Positions 1-5,801 of a stretch of DNA of 11,707 bases are shown piece by piece. The position numbers were made by a program, and so were the translations under genes. Position 1 is the stretch's first letter. Each line of letters starts with the position of its first letter. The stretch covers positions 1-11,707 of the forward strand of contig CAYRHS010000100.1 of the NCBI GenBank assembly GCA_964424125.1, in the 5' to 3' direction. Source of the stretch: CAYRHS01 sp964424125. Its GTDB lineage: Bacteria; Actinomycetota; Acidimicrobiia; IMCC26256; JAOSJL01. The notes beneath the pieces were generated by a model, which saw only the letters and a list, made by a program, of their open reading frames with translations, did no database searches and was not told the DNA's origin.

Positions 1-57
1 CGCGCGGGTCCAGGCGCATGGGGACACCCGCATCGCGCGGGTCCGGGATGGAGAGGC
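1..57. repeat. Short flank with an 11-bp direct repeat
   Basis: This is non-coding or unresolved sequence beyond the sigma-factor stop codon. CGCGCGGGTCC occurs at 1-11 and again at 34-44, 33 bp apart. On the minus strand an ATG at 19-17 could open a further gene, but it has no visible ribosome binding site and the window ends too soon to judge. Confidence 0.35.
26..42 (-). terminator. Hairpin just downstream of the sigma-factor gene
   Basis: A perfect 6-bp inverted repeat (26-31 with 37-42, 5-nt loop) lies 16 bp past the sigma-factor stop on the minus strand. No T-run follows, so it is at best a GC-type terminator or mRNA 3'-end stabiliser. The stem is short and chance is possible. Confidence 0.25.
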
Positions 58-798
58 TCATGGACGCTCGAGGTCGGTGTCCGAACGCTCCCGTAGGTCG
101 GCAAGCGAGCGGTTCAACAGACGGGACACGTGCATCTGGCTGATGCCGACCCGCCGCCCGATCTCCGATTGGGTGAGACCTTCGACGAAACGCAGGCGGA
201 TGATCGTACGCTCCCGCTCGGGCAGTGTGGCGAGCAAGGGCTCGAGCACCGCCCGCCGCTCGGAGTCGGCGAGGGCGGCATCGGGGCCGCCGACGGTCGC
301 GGCGAGGGTCGCCCCGGCGTCCTCGGAAGGTGGCGGGGCATCGAGCGACGCGCTCTGGTAGGCGGACCCGGCCTCCATCGCCTCGAGCACGTCGTCTTCG
401 CTCGTTGCGGTCGCCTCGGCGAGCTCGGCCACCGTCGGGCTCCGACCCAACTCCTGGCTCAGGTTCCCGCTGAGCGTCCCGAGCTCGACGTGGAGCTCCT
501 GGAGGCGTCGCGGGACGCGCATCGCCCACCCGGTGTCGCGGAAGTGGCGCTTGAGCTCGCCCATGATCGTCGGGACGGCGAACGACGAGAACTCCACGCC
601 GTGGTCGGGATCGAAACGGTCCACCGCCTTCACCAGCGCCAGCGACGCGACCTGGACGAGATCTTCGAGCGGCTCGCCGCGGTGCGCGAACCGGCGGGCC
701 AGGTGTTCGGCCAGTGAGAGATGCTCCTCGACGATCCGATCCCGGAGCTGCGGGTCACGCGTTCGAGCGAGCTCGCGGAACGCGTCGGACGGGCTCAC
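58..798 (-). CDS. RNA polymerase sigma factor, SigF/SigB/SigG subfamily
   Basis: This is an alternative sigma factor of about 246 residues, which directs RNA polymerase to general-stress or developmental promoters. Region 2 is clear: EEHLSLAEHLARRF, then EDLVQVASLALVKAVDRFDP, then FSSFAVPTIMGELKRHFRD and the GWAMRVPRRLQEL segment that marks the SigB/SigF group. Region 3 (LGRSPTVAELAEA) and a region 4 helix-turn-helix (LTQSEIGRRVGISQMHVSRLL) follow. I chose the GTG at 798-796 because it overlaps the stop codon of the upstream anti-sigma gene as GTGA, the usual sign of translational coupling. An ATG at 861 would add 21 residues and a long overlap. The family assignment is firm. The exact name (sigF, sigB or sigG) cannot be decided from this sequence alone. 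Confidence 0.93.
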   Translation of the reverse strand: MSPSDAFRELARTRDPQLRDRIVEEHLSLAEHLARRFAHRGEPLEDLVQVASLALVKAVDRFDPDHGVEFSSFAVPTIMGELKRHFRDTGWAMRVPRRLQELHVELGTLSGNLSQELGRSPTVAELAEATATSEDDVLEAMEAGSAYQSASLDAPPPSEDAGATLAATVGGPDAALADSERRAVLEPLLATLPERERTIIRLRFVEGLTQSEIGRRVGISQMHVSRLLNRSLADLRERSDTDLERP

Positions 799-1199
799 TC
801 CCGATCGACCGCCAGACGCCGGACGAAGCGAACGTGGGGAGTCGAGCCGTTCTCCGAGCACTGGTACTCGTCGCTGAGGCTGGCCAGGATCTGCTCCGAG
901 TACGCCGGCGGAGGCTCCCGGTGGCCGGCGAGTGTCGCCCGGCAGTCGACCGCGAGCGCGTCGTCAGCGAACAGGAAGTCGAGCGCGATGGTCCCCGCAC
1001 CGTGCCAGTGGGAGCCGACGAGCAGGTGACAGGCCTCGTCGACCGCCATGCGCAGCTCGTCGACACTCTCGACGTCGAACCCGTGCACGTTGGCGATCCC
1101 GGCGATCGTGATCCGGGCGAGGCGGAGATAGTCGGCGCGCGCCGGGATCGTCAGCCGGATGGCCTCTCCCGGTGGCCCGGTCTCCGGGCTGGACGTCAT
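795..1199 (-). CDS. Anti-sigma factor, UsfX/RsbW-like, degenerate HATPase fold
   Basis: This 134-residue protein lies directly upstream of the sigma factor and overlaps it by 4 bp. In this family it binds and inactivates the sigma factor until an unphosphorylated STAS antagonist displaces it. The GHKL-like part is seen around residues 42-64 (VDELRMAVDEACHLLVGSH), which aligns with the N-box of RsbW/SpoIIAB. The Mg/ATP-coordinating Asn is replaced (E55-x3-Leu59), and I find no DxGxG box afterwards. From memory, mycobacterial UsfX has a similar degenerate N-box. Kinase activity is therefore doubtful, although sigma binding is likely. GGGAG lies 6 nt before the ATG at 1199 and supports this start. 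Identification rests on the motif plus the gene order anti-sigma then sigma. Confidence 0.82.
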   Translation of the reverse strand: MTSSPETGPPGEAIRLTIPARADYLRLARITIAGIANVHGFDVESVDELRMAVDEACHLLVGSHWHGAGTIALDFLFADDALAVDCRATLAGHREPPPAYSEQILASLSDEYQCSENGSTPHVRFVRRLAVDRE

Positions 1200-1240
1200 C
1201 AGCGGCTCCCGAGTGGACGGGCGGACTCCCTTCAGCGCCC

Positions 1241-1261
1241 GAGTGTACGATTACTGCTGTC
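1241..1261 (+). promoter_or_regulatory. Divergent control region, possible -10 for the STAS gene
   Basis: The 62-bp gap between the divergent anti-sigma (start 1199) and STAS (start 1262) genes must hold both promoters. TACGAT at 1246-1251 resembles an actinobacterial -10 (TAnnnT) and would start transcription about 4-7 nt before the ATG. No Shine-Dalgarno sequence precedes that ATG, so the STAS mRNA may be nearly leaderless. On the minus strand, TACACT (1247-1242) could serve the anti-sigma gene. I see no convincing -35 on either side. Confidence 0.3.
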
Positions 1262-1591
1262 ATGGCGACCGAGTCGGTGCCTCAACGCTTCTCCGCGGTC
1301 GTGGACGAAGCCGGCGCGCCACCCGTCGTTCGGCTCCGGGGCGAGCTGGACGTCGCCGGCGCGCCGGAGCTGCGGTCGGTGCTCTACCCCATGCTCGACG
1401 ACGGGCAGTCAGTCGTCGTCGACTGTTCGGAGCTCCACTTCCTGGATTCGACGGGGCTGGGCGTGCTGATCTGGGCGCACAAGCGGGCCCGGGAGCACGG
1501 TCGGGAGGTGCGGCTGCGCGCCACGTCCGGCGCTGTGGCCAAGGTGCTCGACATCACCGGGCTGGACGAGATCCTCGCGGTCGATCCCTGA
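1262..1591 (+). CDS. Anti-anti-sigma factor, STAS domain (SpoIIAA/RsbV-like)
   Basis: This is a single STAS domain of 109 residues, the usual size. In the partner-switch mechanism the unphosphorylated form binds the anti-sigma kinase and frees the sigma factor, and phosphorylation of one conserved serine blocks this. The diagnostic features are the strand VVRLRGELDVAGAPEL (22-37) and the loop FLDSTGLGVLIWA (60-72), with Asp62-Ser63 in the position of the phosphorylated Ser. I start at ATG 1262, which begins the fold cleanly. The in-frame extension back to 1172 runs into the divergent gene. It is transcribed away from the anti-sigma/sigma pair, so the antagonist can be regulated separately from its target. 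The stop codon lies inside a strong hairpin (1576-1600). Confidence 0.9.
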   Translation: MATESVPQRFSAVVDEAGAPPVVRLRGELDVAGAPELRSVLYPMLDDGQSVVVDCSELHFLDSTGLGVLIWAHKRAREHGREVRLRATSGAVAKVLDITGLDEILAVDP

Positions 1592-1600
1592 TCGACCGCG
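1576..1600 (+). terminator. 10-bp perfect hairpin spanning the STAS stop codon
   Basis: CGCGGTCGAT (1576-1585) pairs perfectly with ATCGACCGCG (1591-1600) around a 5-nt loop. The TGA stop (1589-1591) lies at the loop edge. No T-run follows, as is common for terminators in GC-rich actinomycetes. It may end or attenuate the STAS transcript before the HATPase gene, which has its own promoter-like sequence. Confidence 0.5.
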
Positions 1601-1622
1601 CGGCGTGTCCTGCGCAGGCGGC

Positions 1623-1648
1623 GTTTGTCTCCCGTTGCCGCCGGGCAT
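1623..1648 (+). promoter_or_regulatory. SigF/SigB-type promoter candidate before the HATPase gene
   Basis: GTTT (1623-1626), a 16-nt spacer and GGGCAT (1643-1648) match the SigF/SigB pattern GTTT-N15-17-GGGTAT/C with one mismatch in the -10. The -10 ends 43 nt before the ATG at 1691, leaving room for a short leader with GAGG at 1678-1681. Confidence 0.4.
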
Positions 1649-1690
1649 GCTGGGGCTGACAAGCCGAGATTTTTGCCGAGGACGACCCCG

Positions 1691-2035
1691 ATGGAACTGC
1701 CGCGGTCGCCGGACAGCCCTGCCTACGCCCGACGCTTGGTTCGCGAGCGCCTCGGCCGGGGCCCGACCGACGAGGCGGAGCTCCTGGCGAGCGAGCTCGT
1801 GACGAACGCCCTCGTGCACACGGACCGAGGACCGATCCGGATGGCGATCGAAGTCGACGGGGGAGTTGTCCGGGTGGAGGTCCGAGACGCCGACCCGAGA
1901 CCGCCGGAGCTCGCCGACCCCGCACCCGAGGACGAGCACGGCCGCGGGCTGGCGCTCGTGGAGGCGCTCTCGGAGCGATGGGGCGTCGACCGGCGGCCGG
2001 ACGGGAAGGTGGTCTGGTTCGAGCTCTCCCGCTAG
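1691..2035 (+). CDS. Serine-kinase-type ATP-binding protein (HATPase_c_2, RsbW-like)
   Basis: This 114-residue protein is one GHKL ATPase domain. Members phosphorylate STAS proteins and may bind sigma factors. Unlike the anti-sigma protein at 795-1199 it keeps the key boxes: an N-box E35-LVT-N39-ALV-H43, a partly altered G1 box (VEVRDADPRPP, Asp66, the glycines replaced) and a G2 box HGRGLALVEALSERWGV (83-99). It ends in KVVWFEL, typical of Streptomyces-type stand-alone HATPases. The start at ATG 1691 is supported by GAGG 9 nt upstream and by the domain boundary. A longer frame from 1625 would run through the promoter candidate. It lies downstream of the STAS gene, its probable substrate, and just ahead of the yihY promoter. 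Which STAS protein and sigma factor it really serves is inference. Confidence 0.87.
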   Translation: MELPRSPDSPAYARRLVRERLGRGPTDEAELLASELVTNALVHTDRGPIRMAIEVDGGVVRVEVRDADPRPPELADPAPEDEHGRGLALVEALSERWGVDRRPDGKVVWFELSR

Positions 2036-2042
2036 TGCCGCC

Positions 2043-2068
2043 GTGTGACCCCTCGGACGTGTGGGTAC
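2043..2068 (+). promoter_or_regulatory. SigF/SigB-type promoter candidate before the yihY-like gene
   Basis: GTGT (2043-2046), 16 nt and GGGTAC (2063-2068) fit the Streptomyces SigB consensus GNNT-N14-16-GGGTAC/T with no mismatch. The element lies in the short gap after the HATPase stop and ends 39 nt before the GTG start at 2108, with AGGAGG in between. Confidence 0.5.
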
Positions 2069-2095
2069 TGGATGGGGGCGGGCGCCCACATTCCC

Positions 2096-2101
2096 AGGAG
2101 G
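2096..2101 (+). promoter_or_regulatory. Strong ribosome binding site fixing the GTG start at 2108
   Basis: AGGAGG at 2096-2101 is 6 nt before GTG 2108, the best Shine-Dalgarno match seen in this window. It shows that translation starts there and not at an in-frame start at 2045, which would overlap the promoter candidate. Confidence 0.75.
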
Positions 2102-2107
2102 CACGCA

Positions 2108-3103
2108 GTGCGCATCCGGATGGTCGAACGAGCGCGATCGCTCCCCGAGGTCCTCCGCCCACTGCTCGCGACCGTTGCCGGTGTGCGTGACCGAATCCGG
2201 GCGCATCGCGCGCCGGTCGTCGCCGGCGGGGTGGCCTTCTTCCTCCTCCTCTCGCTCGTGCCCGCGATGATCGCCGCGGTCTCGATCTTCGGGCTCGTGG
2301 TGCCCCCGTCCGAGGTGACCTCGACGCTGGAACCCGTGACGACGTCCCTGCCCACCGACGCCGGCAATCTCGTCGACGAGCAACTCCAACGGGTGGCGAG
2401 TAGCGGTGGCGCCGGGCTGTCCGTCGGCGCGGCCCTGGCCCTCGTCGTGGCCCTGTGGACCACGTCGTCGGGTGTCAAGGCGCTCATCGGGGCGGTCAAC
2501 CTGGCCCACGAGCAGCGGGACCGCCGCGGGTTCCTCGCCCTGCGGGGGCTCTCGGTCGTGCTCGCCCTCGCCGCGATCGCCGGCTTGGGGGCGTTCGTCC
2601 TCCTCCAGGTGGTGAGCGCCGAGCTGGGCGGTGGCTTCCGCCGTGCCTACGGCTTTCTCCAGTTCCCTCTCATCGCGCTGGGGGCCTTCGCCTGGCTCGC
2701 CGTCCTCTATCGCTTCGCCCCGCACGAACGAGATCGCGAGGGCTGGCATCTCGTGAGCGGAGACGCGATCGCCGCGGTCGTCCTCGCCGGGCTCGCGACG
2801 TTCGGCCTGGGGTTCTACGTCTCCAACTTCGGGTCGTACAACGAGACCTACGGAACGCTCGGTGCCGTGATCCTCCTGATGACGTGGCTGTTCGTCGTCG
2901 CGTTCGCGGTCGTCATCGGCGCCGAGCTGGATGCGGAGCTCGACGACCGGCCTGTCGAGGGCTCGTCCTCGGGCGATGGCCGGCGCGAGCTCGCGTCGGC
3001 CGAGGAGTCGAAGCATGAGCTGGGGACGGATCGGGTACACGATCGACGAGCCAGCAAGCACGAGGAGCAGCAACGATGGCCGACGAACGACACGGCAAGG
3101 TGA
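2108..3103 (+). CDS. YihY/BrkB family inner-membrane protein
   Basis: This is a 331-residue integral membrane protein of the YihY/virulence factor BrkB family (once called ribonuclease BN). No molecular activity is firmly known for the family. Family hallmarks are APVVAGGVAFFLLLSLVPAM near residue 35, LWTTSSGVKALIGAVNLAH near 120-138, YRFAPHERDREGW near 200, and NETYGTLGAVILLMTWLF followed by GAELDAEL near 245-280. About six transmembrane segments are visible. The last 50 residues form a charged cytoplasmic tail rich in Glu, Arg and Ser (SSSGDGRRELASAEESK). The gene has its own SigF-like promoter candidate and strong ribosome site. Its 3' end overlaps the next gene by 28 bp and carries that gene's promoter candidate. 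An envelope-stress role is inferred from context. Confidence 0.9.
   Translation: MRIRMVERARSLPEVLRPLLATVAGVRDRIRAHRAPVVAGGVAFFLLLSLVPAMIAAVSIFGLVVPPSEVTSTLEPVTTSLPTDAGNLVDEQLQRVASSGGAGLSVGAALALVVALWTTSSGVKALIGAVNLAHEQRDRRGFLALRGLSVVLALAAIAGLGAFVLLQVVSAELGGGFRRAYGFLQFPLIALGAFAWLAVLYRFAPHERDREGWHLVSGDAIAAVVLAGLATFGLGFYVSNFGSYNETYGTLGAVILLMTWLFVVAFAVVIGAELDAELDDRPVEGSSSGDGRRELASAEESKHELGTDRVHDRRASKHEEQQRWPTNDTAR
3013..3038 (+). promoter_or_regulatory. SigF/SigB-type promoter candidate inside the end of the yihY-like gene
   Basis: GCAT (3013-3016), 16 nt and GGGTAC (3033-3038) fit GNNT-N14-16-GGGTAC/T exactly. The -10 ends 37 nt before ATG 3076, the same spacing as the other candidates. The element lies within coding sequence, so it could be chance, but the position relative to the next gene is what a promoter would need. 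Confidence 0.42.
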
Positions 3104-3288
3104 CGCAAGAGACTCGCGCGGCAGAACGGCACGAAGTGAACAAACATGGCGAGGCGGATCGTCCGCCGACCGCCGAGGAAGAGGAGCTCGCCGAAGAGCA
3201 GGAGCTCGAGCCCGGCGTCGCCGAGCACTACGAGGAGATGGCCGAGAAGGGTGCCTCCACTCGGGGTGAAGGCCGGATCGAGCCGTAG
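3076..3288 (+). CDS. Small acidic hydrophilic protein of unknown function
   Basis: This is a 70-residue protein with no membrane segment and no Cys. The N-terminal half is mixed-charge (KVTQETRAAERHEVNKHGEA). The middle is a very acidic stretch, TAEEEELAEEQELEPGVAEH (residues 33-52), likely helical or disordered. The C-terminal tail EMAEKGASTRGEGRIEP resembles the end of small actinobacterial proteins with a 'KGA..KGEGRI' tail that I recall only as hypothetical. ATG 3076 is backed by GAGGAG 8 nt upstream. It overlaps the yihY-like gene by 28 bp and has its own promoter candidate. Composition and context suggest a stress-induced protein. No function can be assigned. Confidence 0.75.
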   Translation: MADERHGKVTQETRAAERHEVNKHGEADRPPTAEEEELAEEQELEPGVAEHYEEMAEKGASTRGEGRIEP

Positions 3289-3289
3289 C

Positions 3290-3314
3290 CGCGGGTCCGT
3301 CCCTCCGACCCGCG
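3290..3314 (+). terminator. 8-bp perfect hairpin after the small acidic protein gene
   Basis: CGCGGGTC (3290-3297) pairs perfectly with GACCCGCG (3307-3314) across a 9-nt loop, one base after the TAG stop. There is no T-run. It may be a terminator, a processing site or an attenuator ahead of the eRF1-like gene, whose ribosome site (AAGGGAG, 3323-3329) follows directly. Confidence 0.4.
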
Positions 3315-3338
3315 ACGAGCCGAAGGGAGCAGAGCACC

Positions 3339-4442
3339 GTGCGCGACCGAGTGCCCGAGTCGATTGCCCGTCTCTACCGTCACCGGGGCTGCTGGGGCTC
3401 CGTCTACCTCGACGTGTCCGCCGTCGACGAGAGCCAGGGCGAGCGCCTGGCCGTCGGGCGCAAACACGTGCTCGACGGCCTCGTCGGCGACGGCGCGGAC
3501 GATGAGATGGTGGCGCGGGTCCGTTCGGCCCTGGCCGGTACCGGGTGGGGGCGCTGGCGATCGGGCGACACCCTCGTCGTGCTGACGGCCGACGACGGGA
3601 CGATGGTCGAGCGGTTGCTCCCGGAGCCACCTCGGCGCGACGTCGTCCGGGTCGGAGCGTTGCCGTACGCCGCGCCGCTGATCGAGTGGGAGCACTCGGC
3701 GATCCCGCACGTCGTCGTCCTCTGCGACCGTGAGGGTGCAGACATCGTTGCCTTCGACGGCGCGGAACCTGTTGGTGCGGCGACGGTCGAGGGAGACACC
3801 GAGCACATCCATCGCAGCCATCCGGGGGGCTGGTCCCAACGGCGATTCCAGCAACGCGCCGAGGACACATGGGAGCGGAACGCCACGGGAGTGGCGAGGG
3901 AAGTCGCCGAGGTGACCGGCCGCATGGGTGCGGATGCGCTCTTCGCTGCCGGGGACGAGCGTGCCGTCGGCTTCCTCCGCGAGCACCTCCCGACCCGTTG
4001 GCGCGAGAAGCTGCACGTCGTCGGCGGCAACGTGCGTGGGGAAGCCGACGCGCTCGCCGCGGTCGCGGACGAGATCGTCCGCACGAACGCGACGATCGTC
4101 GCCGAGCGGACGGTCGAGCTCCTCGAGCGTTTCGCCGCCGCGCGGACACACGACGGAGCTGTCGAAGGCGCCGAGCTCACGCTCGCCGCGCTCGCCGGAG
4201 GTCGGGTCGACACCCTGCTCGTCCACGACGATCCCGACGACGACCGCGTGGCGTGGTGCGGCGCGGTGCCCGCACTTGTCGGTGCCTCGGCGGCGGCGCT
4301 GCCGGGTGGCGATGCCGTCGCCGCCCGATTGGTCGACGTGGCCATCCGGGGTGCCGTCGGCACAGGCGCCGGCGTGCGGATCATCCCGGCTCACGGGCCC
4401 GACGTCCCGGTCGAGCGCGTCGGAGCGCTCCTGCGCTACTGA
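3339..4442 (+). CDS. Bacterial eRF1-like protein, Rv2629/Vms1 (baeRF) family
   Basis: This 367-residue protein resembles the actinobacterial Rv2629 family, which is related to archaeo-eukaryotic release factor 1 and to Vms1/ANKZF1. Eukaryotic Vms1 cleaves peptidyl-tRNA on stalled ribosomes, and a ribosome-linked role is suspected for bacterial members. Visible evidence: an N-terminal alpha/beta domain beginning near WGSVYLDVSAVDESQGE, the family loop HPGGWSQRRFQQRAEDTW (161-178) at the place of the catalytic GGQ-type loop, then an alternating alpha/beta domain with FAAGDERAVGFLREHLP and LHVVGGNVRGEADALAAVAD, and a C-terminal domain with GRVDTLLVHDD. GTG 3339 has AAGGGAG 9 nt upstream. It overlaps the convergent membrane-protein gene by 7 bp. 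The fold assignment is good and the activity is inferred. Confidence 0.8.
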   Translation: MRDRVPESIARLYRHRGCWGSVYLDVSAVDESQGERLAVGRKHVLDGLVGDGADDEMVARVRSALAGTGWGRWRSGDTLVVLTADDGTMVERLLPEPPRRDVVRVGALPYAAPLIEWEHSAIPHVVVLCDREGADIVAFDGAEPVGAATVEGDTEHIHRSHPGGWSQRRFQQRAEDTWERNATGVAREVAEVTGRMGADALFAAGDERAVGFLREHLPTRWREKLHVVGGNVRGEADALAAVADEIVRTNATIVAERTVELLERFAAARTHDGAVEGAELTLAALAGGRVDTLLVHDDPDDDRVAWCGAVPALVGASAAALPGGDAVAARLVDVAIRGAVGTGAGVRIIPAHGPDVPVERVGALLRY

Positions 4443-5050
4443 GCGCGGTGGTGTGGTCGCGCCTCGTGTCGCGCCTCGTCCGGGGATCCGGTCACGACCA
4501 GCTTGGACGGTCGCTGATGCTCCATTGCCTTGACGACGTGGGCGAGCGTGTCGGGGTCGCCAGGGCGGGCCGACACGACGAAGTGTGCGTCGTCGCCCAT
4601 CAGCGTCTGCTCCCAGGAGGGGCTCATGGGCGCGGTCACCGCTCCGGCGAGGAGAATGCCGACGAGGCTCCCCGCTACCGCTCCGATGAGCGCGGAGACG
4701 AGCGCCGAGATCACGGTCGTGACGATCGCGCTGGCGGTGACCGCCACCAGCACGGCGAGCACTGCCCCGGTGGCCCCGCCCAGAAGTGCCCCGACGAGCA
4801 GGCGCTCACCGACGAATCGCAGCACGCGGTCATCGCGTTGTGCGTCTGCGTGTACCGCGCGCACGAGCTCGGCCACGTCCCAGTCGGCGGCGGGATCGAC
4901 GGGGTCCGGCCGGTCGATCCGAGCAGCAGCGAGCCGGGAGCCGTCCACCCCCAGGCGTTGCGCGTGGTCGAGCGCTGCACGAGCCCGGTCCGAGCTCGCG
5001 AACGCGGCCACCACACGTGGTCCATTCCCTCGGTCGTGGTCACGCAACAT
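4436..5050 (-). CDS. Two-helix membrane protein with YflT-like flanking domains, function unknown
   Basis: This 204-residue protein has a soluble start (RVVAAFASSDRARAALDHAQ, residues 12-31) that resembles the beta-alpha opening of the YflT general-stress domain. Two adjacent hydrophobic helices follow (about 85-109 and 110-138), full of small residues (GALLGGATGAVLAV and GAVAGSLVGILLAGAV), like a glycine zipper. The C-terminal soluble part (HFVVSARPGDPDTLAHVVKAM) looks like a second beta-alpha unit. ATG 5050 is supported by GAGG 8 nt upstream; an in-frame ATG at 5083 would overlap the preceding gene. It is second in a minus-strand pair, 36 bp after the upstream gene. Its stop overlaps the stop of the convergent eRF1-like gene. 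The YflT resemblance is my reading of the pattern. Confidence 0.72.
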   Translation of the reverse strand: MLRDHDRGNGPRVVAAFASSDRARAALDHAQRLGVDGSRLAAARIDRPDPVDPAADWDVAELVRAVHADAQRDDRVLRFVGERLLVGALLGGATGAVLAVLVAVTASAIVTTVISALVSALIGAVAGSLVGILLAGAVTAPMSPSWEQTLMGDDAHFVVSARPGDPDTLAHVVKAMEHQRPSKLVVTGSPDEARHEARPHHRAQ

Positions 5051-5086
5051 CGTCGGTACCTCAGGCGTCGAGTTCCGTTCCACCGT

Positions 5087-5671
5087 CTATGCCTCGGGAG
5101 CAGGGGCGTCGGCAGTGCTCGCCTCGCCTTGCGCTCGCAGCAAGACCGCGTCGAAGACGGCCCGATAGGTCCGCAGTGTCAAGAACAGCTCGTCGATCCT
5201 CTGGTCGCCATCTTCCGCGCGTCGATGCACGTCGTACGCAGATCGATACAGGTCGGCCAGGTCGGGCCGCTCCACGGACAGAGCGCCGGCGCGCGCGTGC
5301 ACGTCCTCGACACCGAAGCCCCGTTCGGACATCACGTCTACGACCAGGGTCTCGGCCGCACGGACCGTCGCCGCCGGATCGTCCAGGAAGCGATATTGGA
5401 TCTCGCGCCACCGATCCGTGTATCCGGCGCGGGAGTCTGGAGCGATGCGATGCGGTCGGAGCTCGTTCTCGCGGACCCGACGCTCGAGCTCGGCTTCGCC
5501 CTTCCGTCGGCCGCGTTGCTCCACGATCTCCCGGTACTCGTCACCGAAGTAGCTCCGGAGCCGTTGCGTCCGGGCTCGCGCCCTTGCCCGGGCGTTCGTC
5601 GCCCAGAGCGCGAGGACGAAGCCGACGAGGAGTGTTCCTGCTCCGACGAGGACGACGAGGACGAGATCCAT
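5087..5671 (-). CDS. Single-pass membrane-anchored protein of unknown function
   Basis: This 194-residue protein starts with one hydrophobic helix (DLVLVVLVGAGTLLVGFVLALW, residues 2-23, split here only by naming), followed by an Arg-rich stop-transfer stretch (NARARARARTQRLR). A charged, probably coiled helical region comes next (about 40-75). A conserved-looking core follows: TDRWREIQYRFLDDPAATV, then AETLVVDVMSERGF, then RPDLADLYRSAYDVHRRAED. I recall actinobacterial hypothetical proteins with this core but no known function. The tail is Ala/Pro rich. The start at ATG 5671 has AGGAG 6 nt upstream and begins exactly at the membrane helix. It leads a two-gene minus-strand operon and has a SigF-like promoter candidate at 5706-5731. 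Confidence 0.75.
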   Translation of the reverse strand: MDLVLVVLVGAGTLLVGFVLALWATNARARARARTQRLRSYFGDEYREIVEQRGRRKGEAELERRVRENELRPHRIAPDSRAGYTDRWREIQYRFLDDPAATVRAAETLVVDVMSERGFGVEDVHARAGALSVERPDLADLYRSAYDVHRRAEDGDQRIDELFLTLRTYRAVFDAVLLRAQGEASTADAPAPEA

Positions 5672-5705
5672 GGTCTGCTCCTGTGAGACTCGGCTCGAGA
5701 CGAAC

Positions 5706-5731
5706 GTTCCCGGTCTGCCAAGACGCCAAAC
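5706..5731 (-). promoter_or_regulatory. SigF/SigB-type promoter candidate for the minus-strand membrane pair
   Basis: On the minus strand, GTTT (5731-5728), 16 nt and GGGAAC (5711-5706) match GTTT-N16-GGGTAC with one mismatch. The -10 ends 34 nt before ATG 5671. The same GGGAAC could instead be an ECF-type -35, followed after 16 nt by GTCTC. The two readings exclude each other. Confidence 0.35.
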
Positions 5732-5739
5732 TCGGGAAC
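5706..5739. repeat. 7-bp inverted repeat between divergent genes
   Basis: GTTCCCG (5706-5712) and CGGGAAC (5733-5739) form a perfect inverted repeat with a 20-bp gap. Each arm reads CGGGAAC outward, towards its own gene (minus-strand membrane pair and plus-strand hydrolase). It could be an operator or a pair of mirrored promoter elements. Confidence 0.4.
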
Positions 5740-5801
5740 AGCGGGGCGCCGGCTTCGACGCGACGACTTCCCGGGTTGCATCGGGTGCCGGTGCTGGCGC
5801 G

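Noticed and set aside
1409..3337. A 642-codon open frame on the minus strand.
   Set aside because: Its composition (Arg/Asp/Glu/His/Gly-rich) is typical of antisense reading of GC-rich genes, and it crosses three well-supported plus-strand genes.
4425..4446. GCGCTC/GAGCGC inverted repeat at the convergent gene ends, considered as a bidirectional terminator.
   Set aside because: It has only 6 bp with a 10-nt loop, includes a local palindrome in coding sequence, and lacks a T-run on either strand.
3869..5686. A 605-codon plus-strand frame across 3869-5686.
   Set aside because: It is an Arg-rich shadow over the eRF1-like gene and the antisense of two membrane-protein genes that have good ribosome sites.
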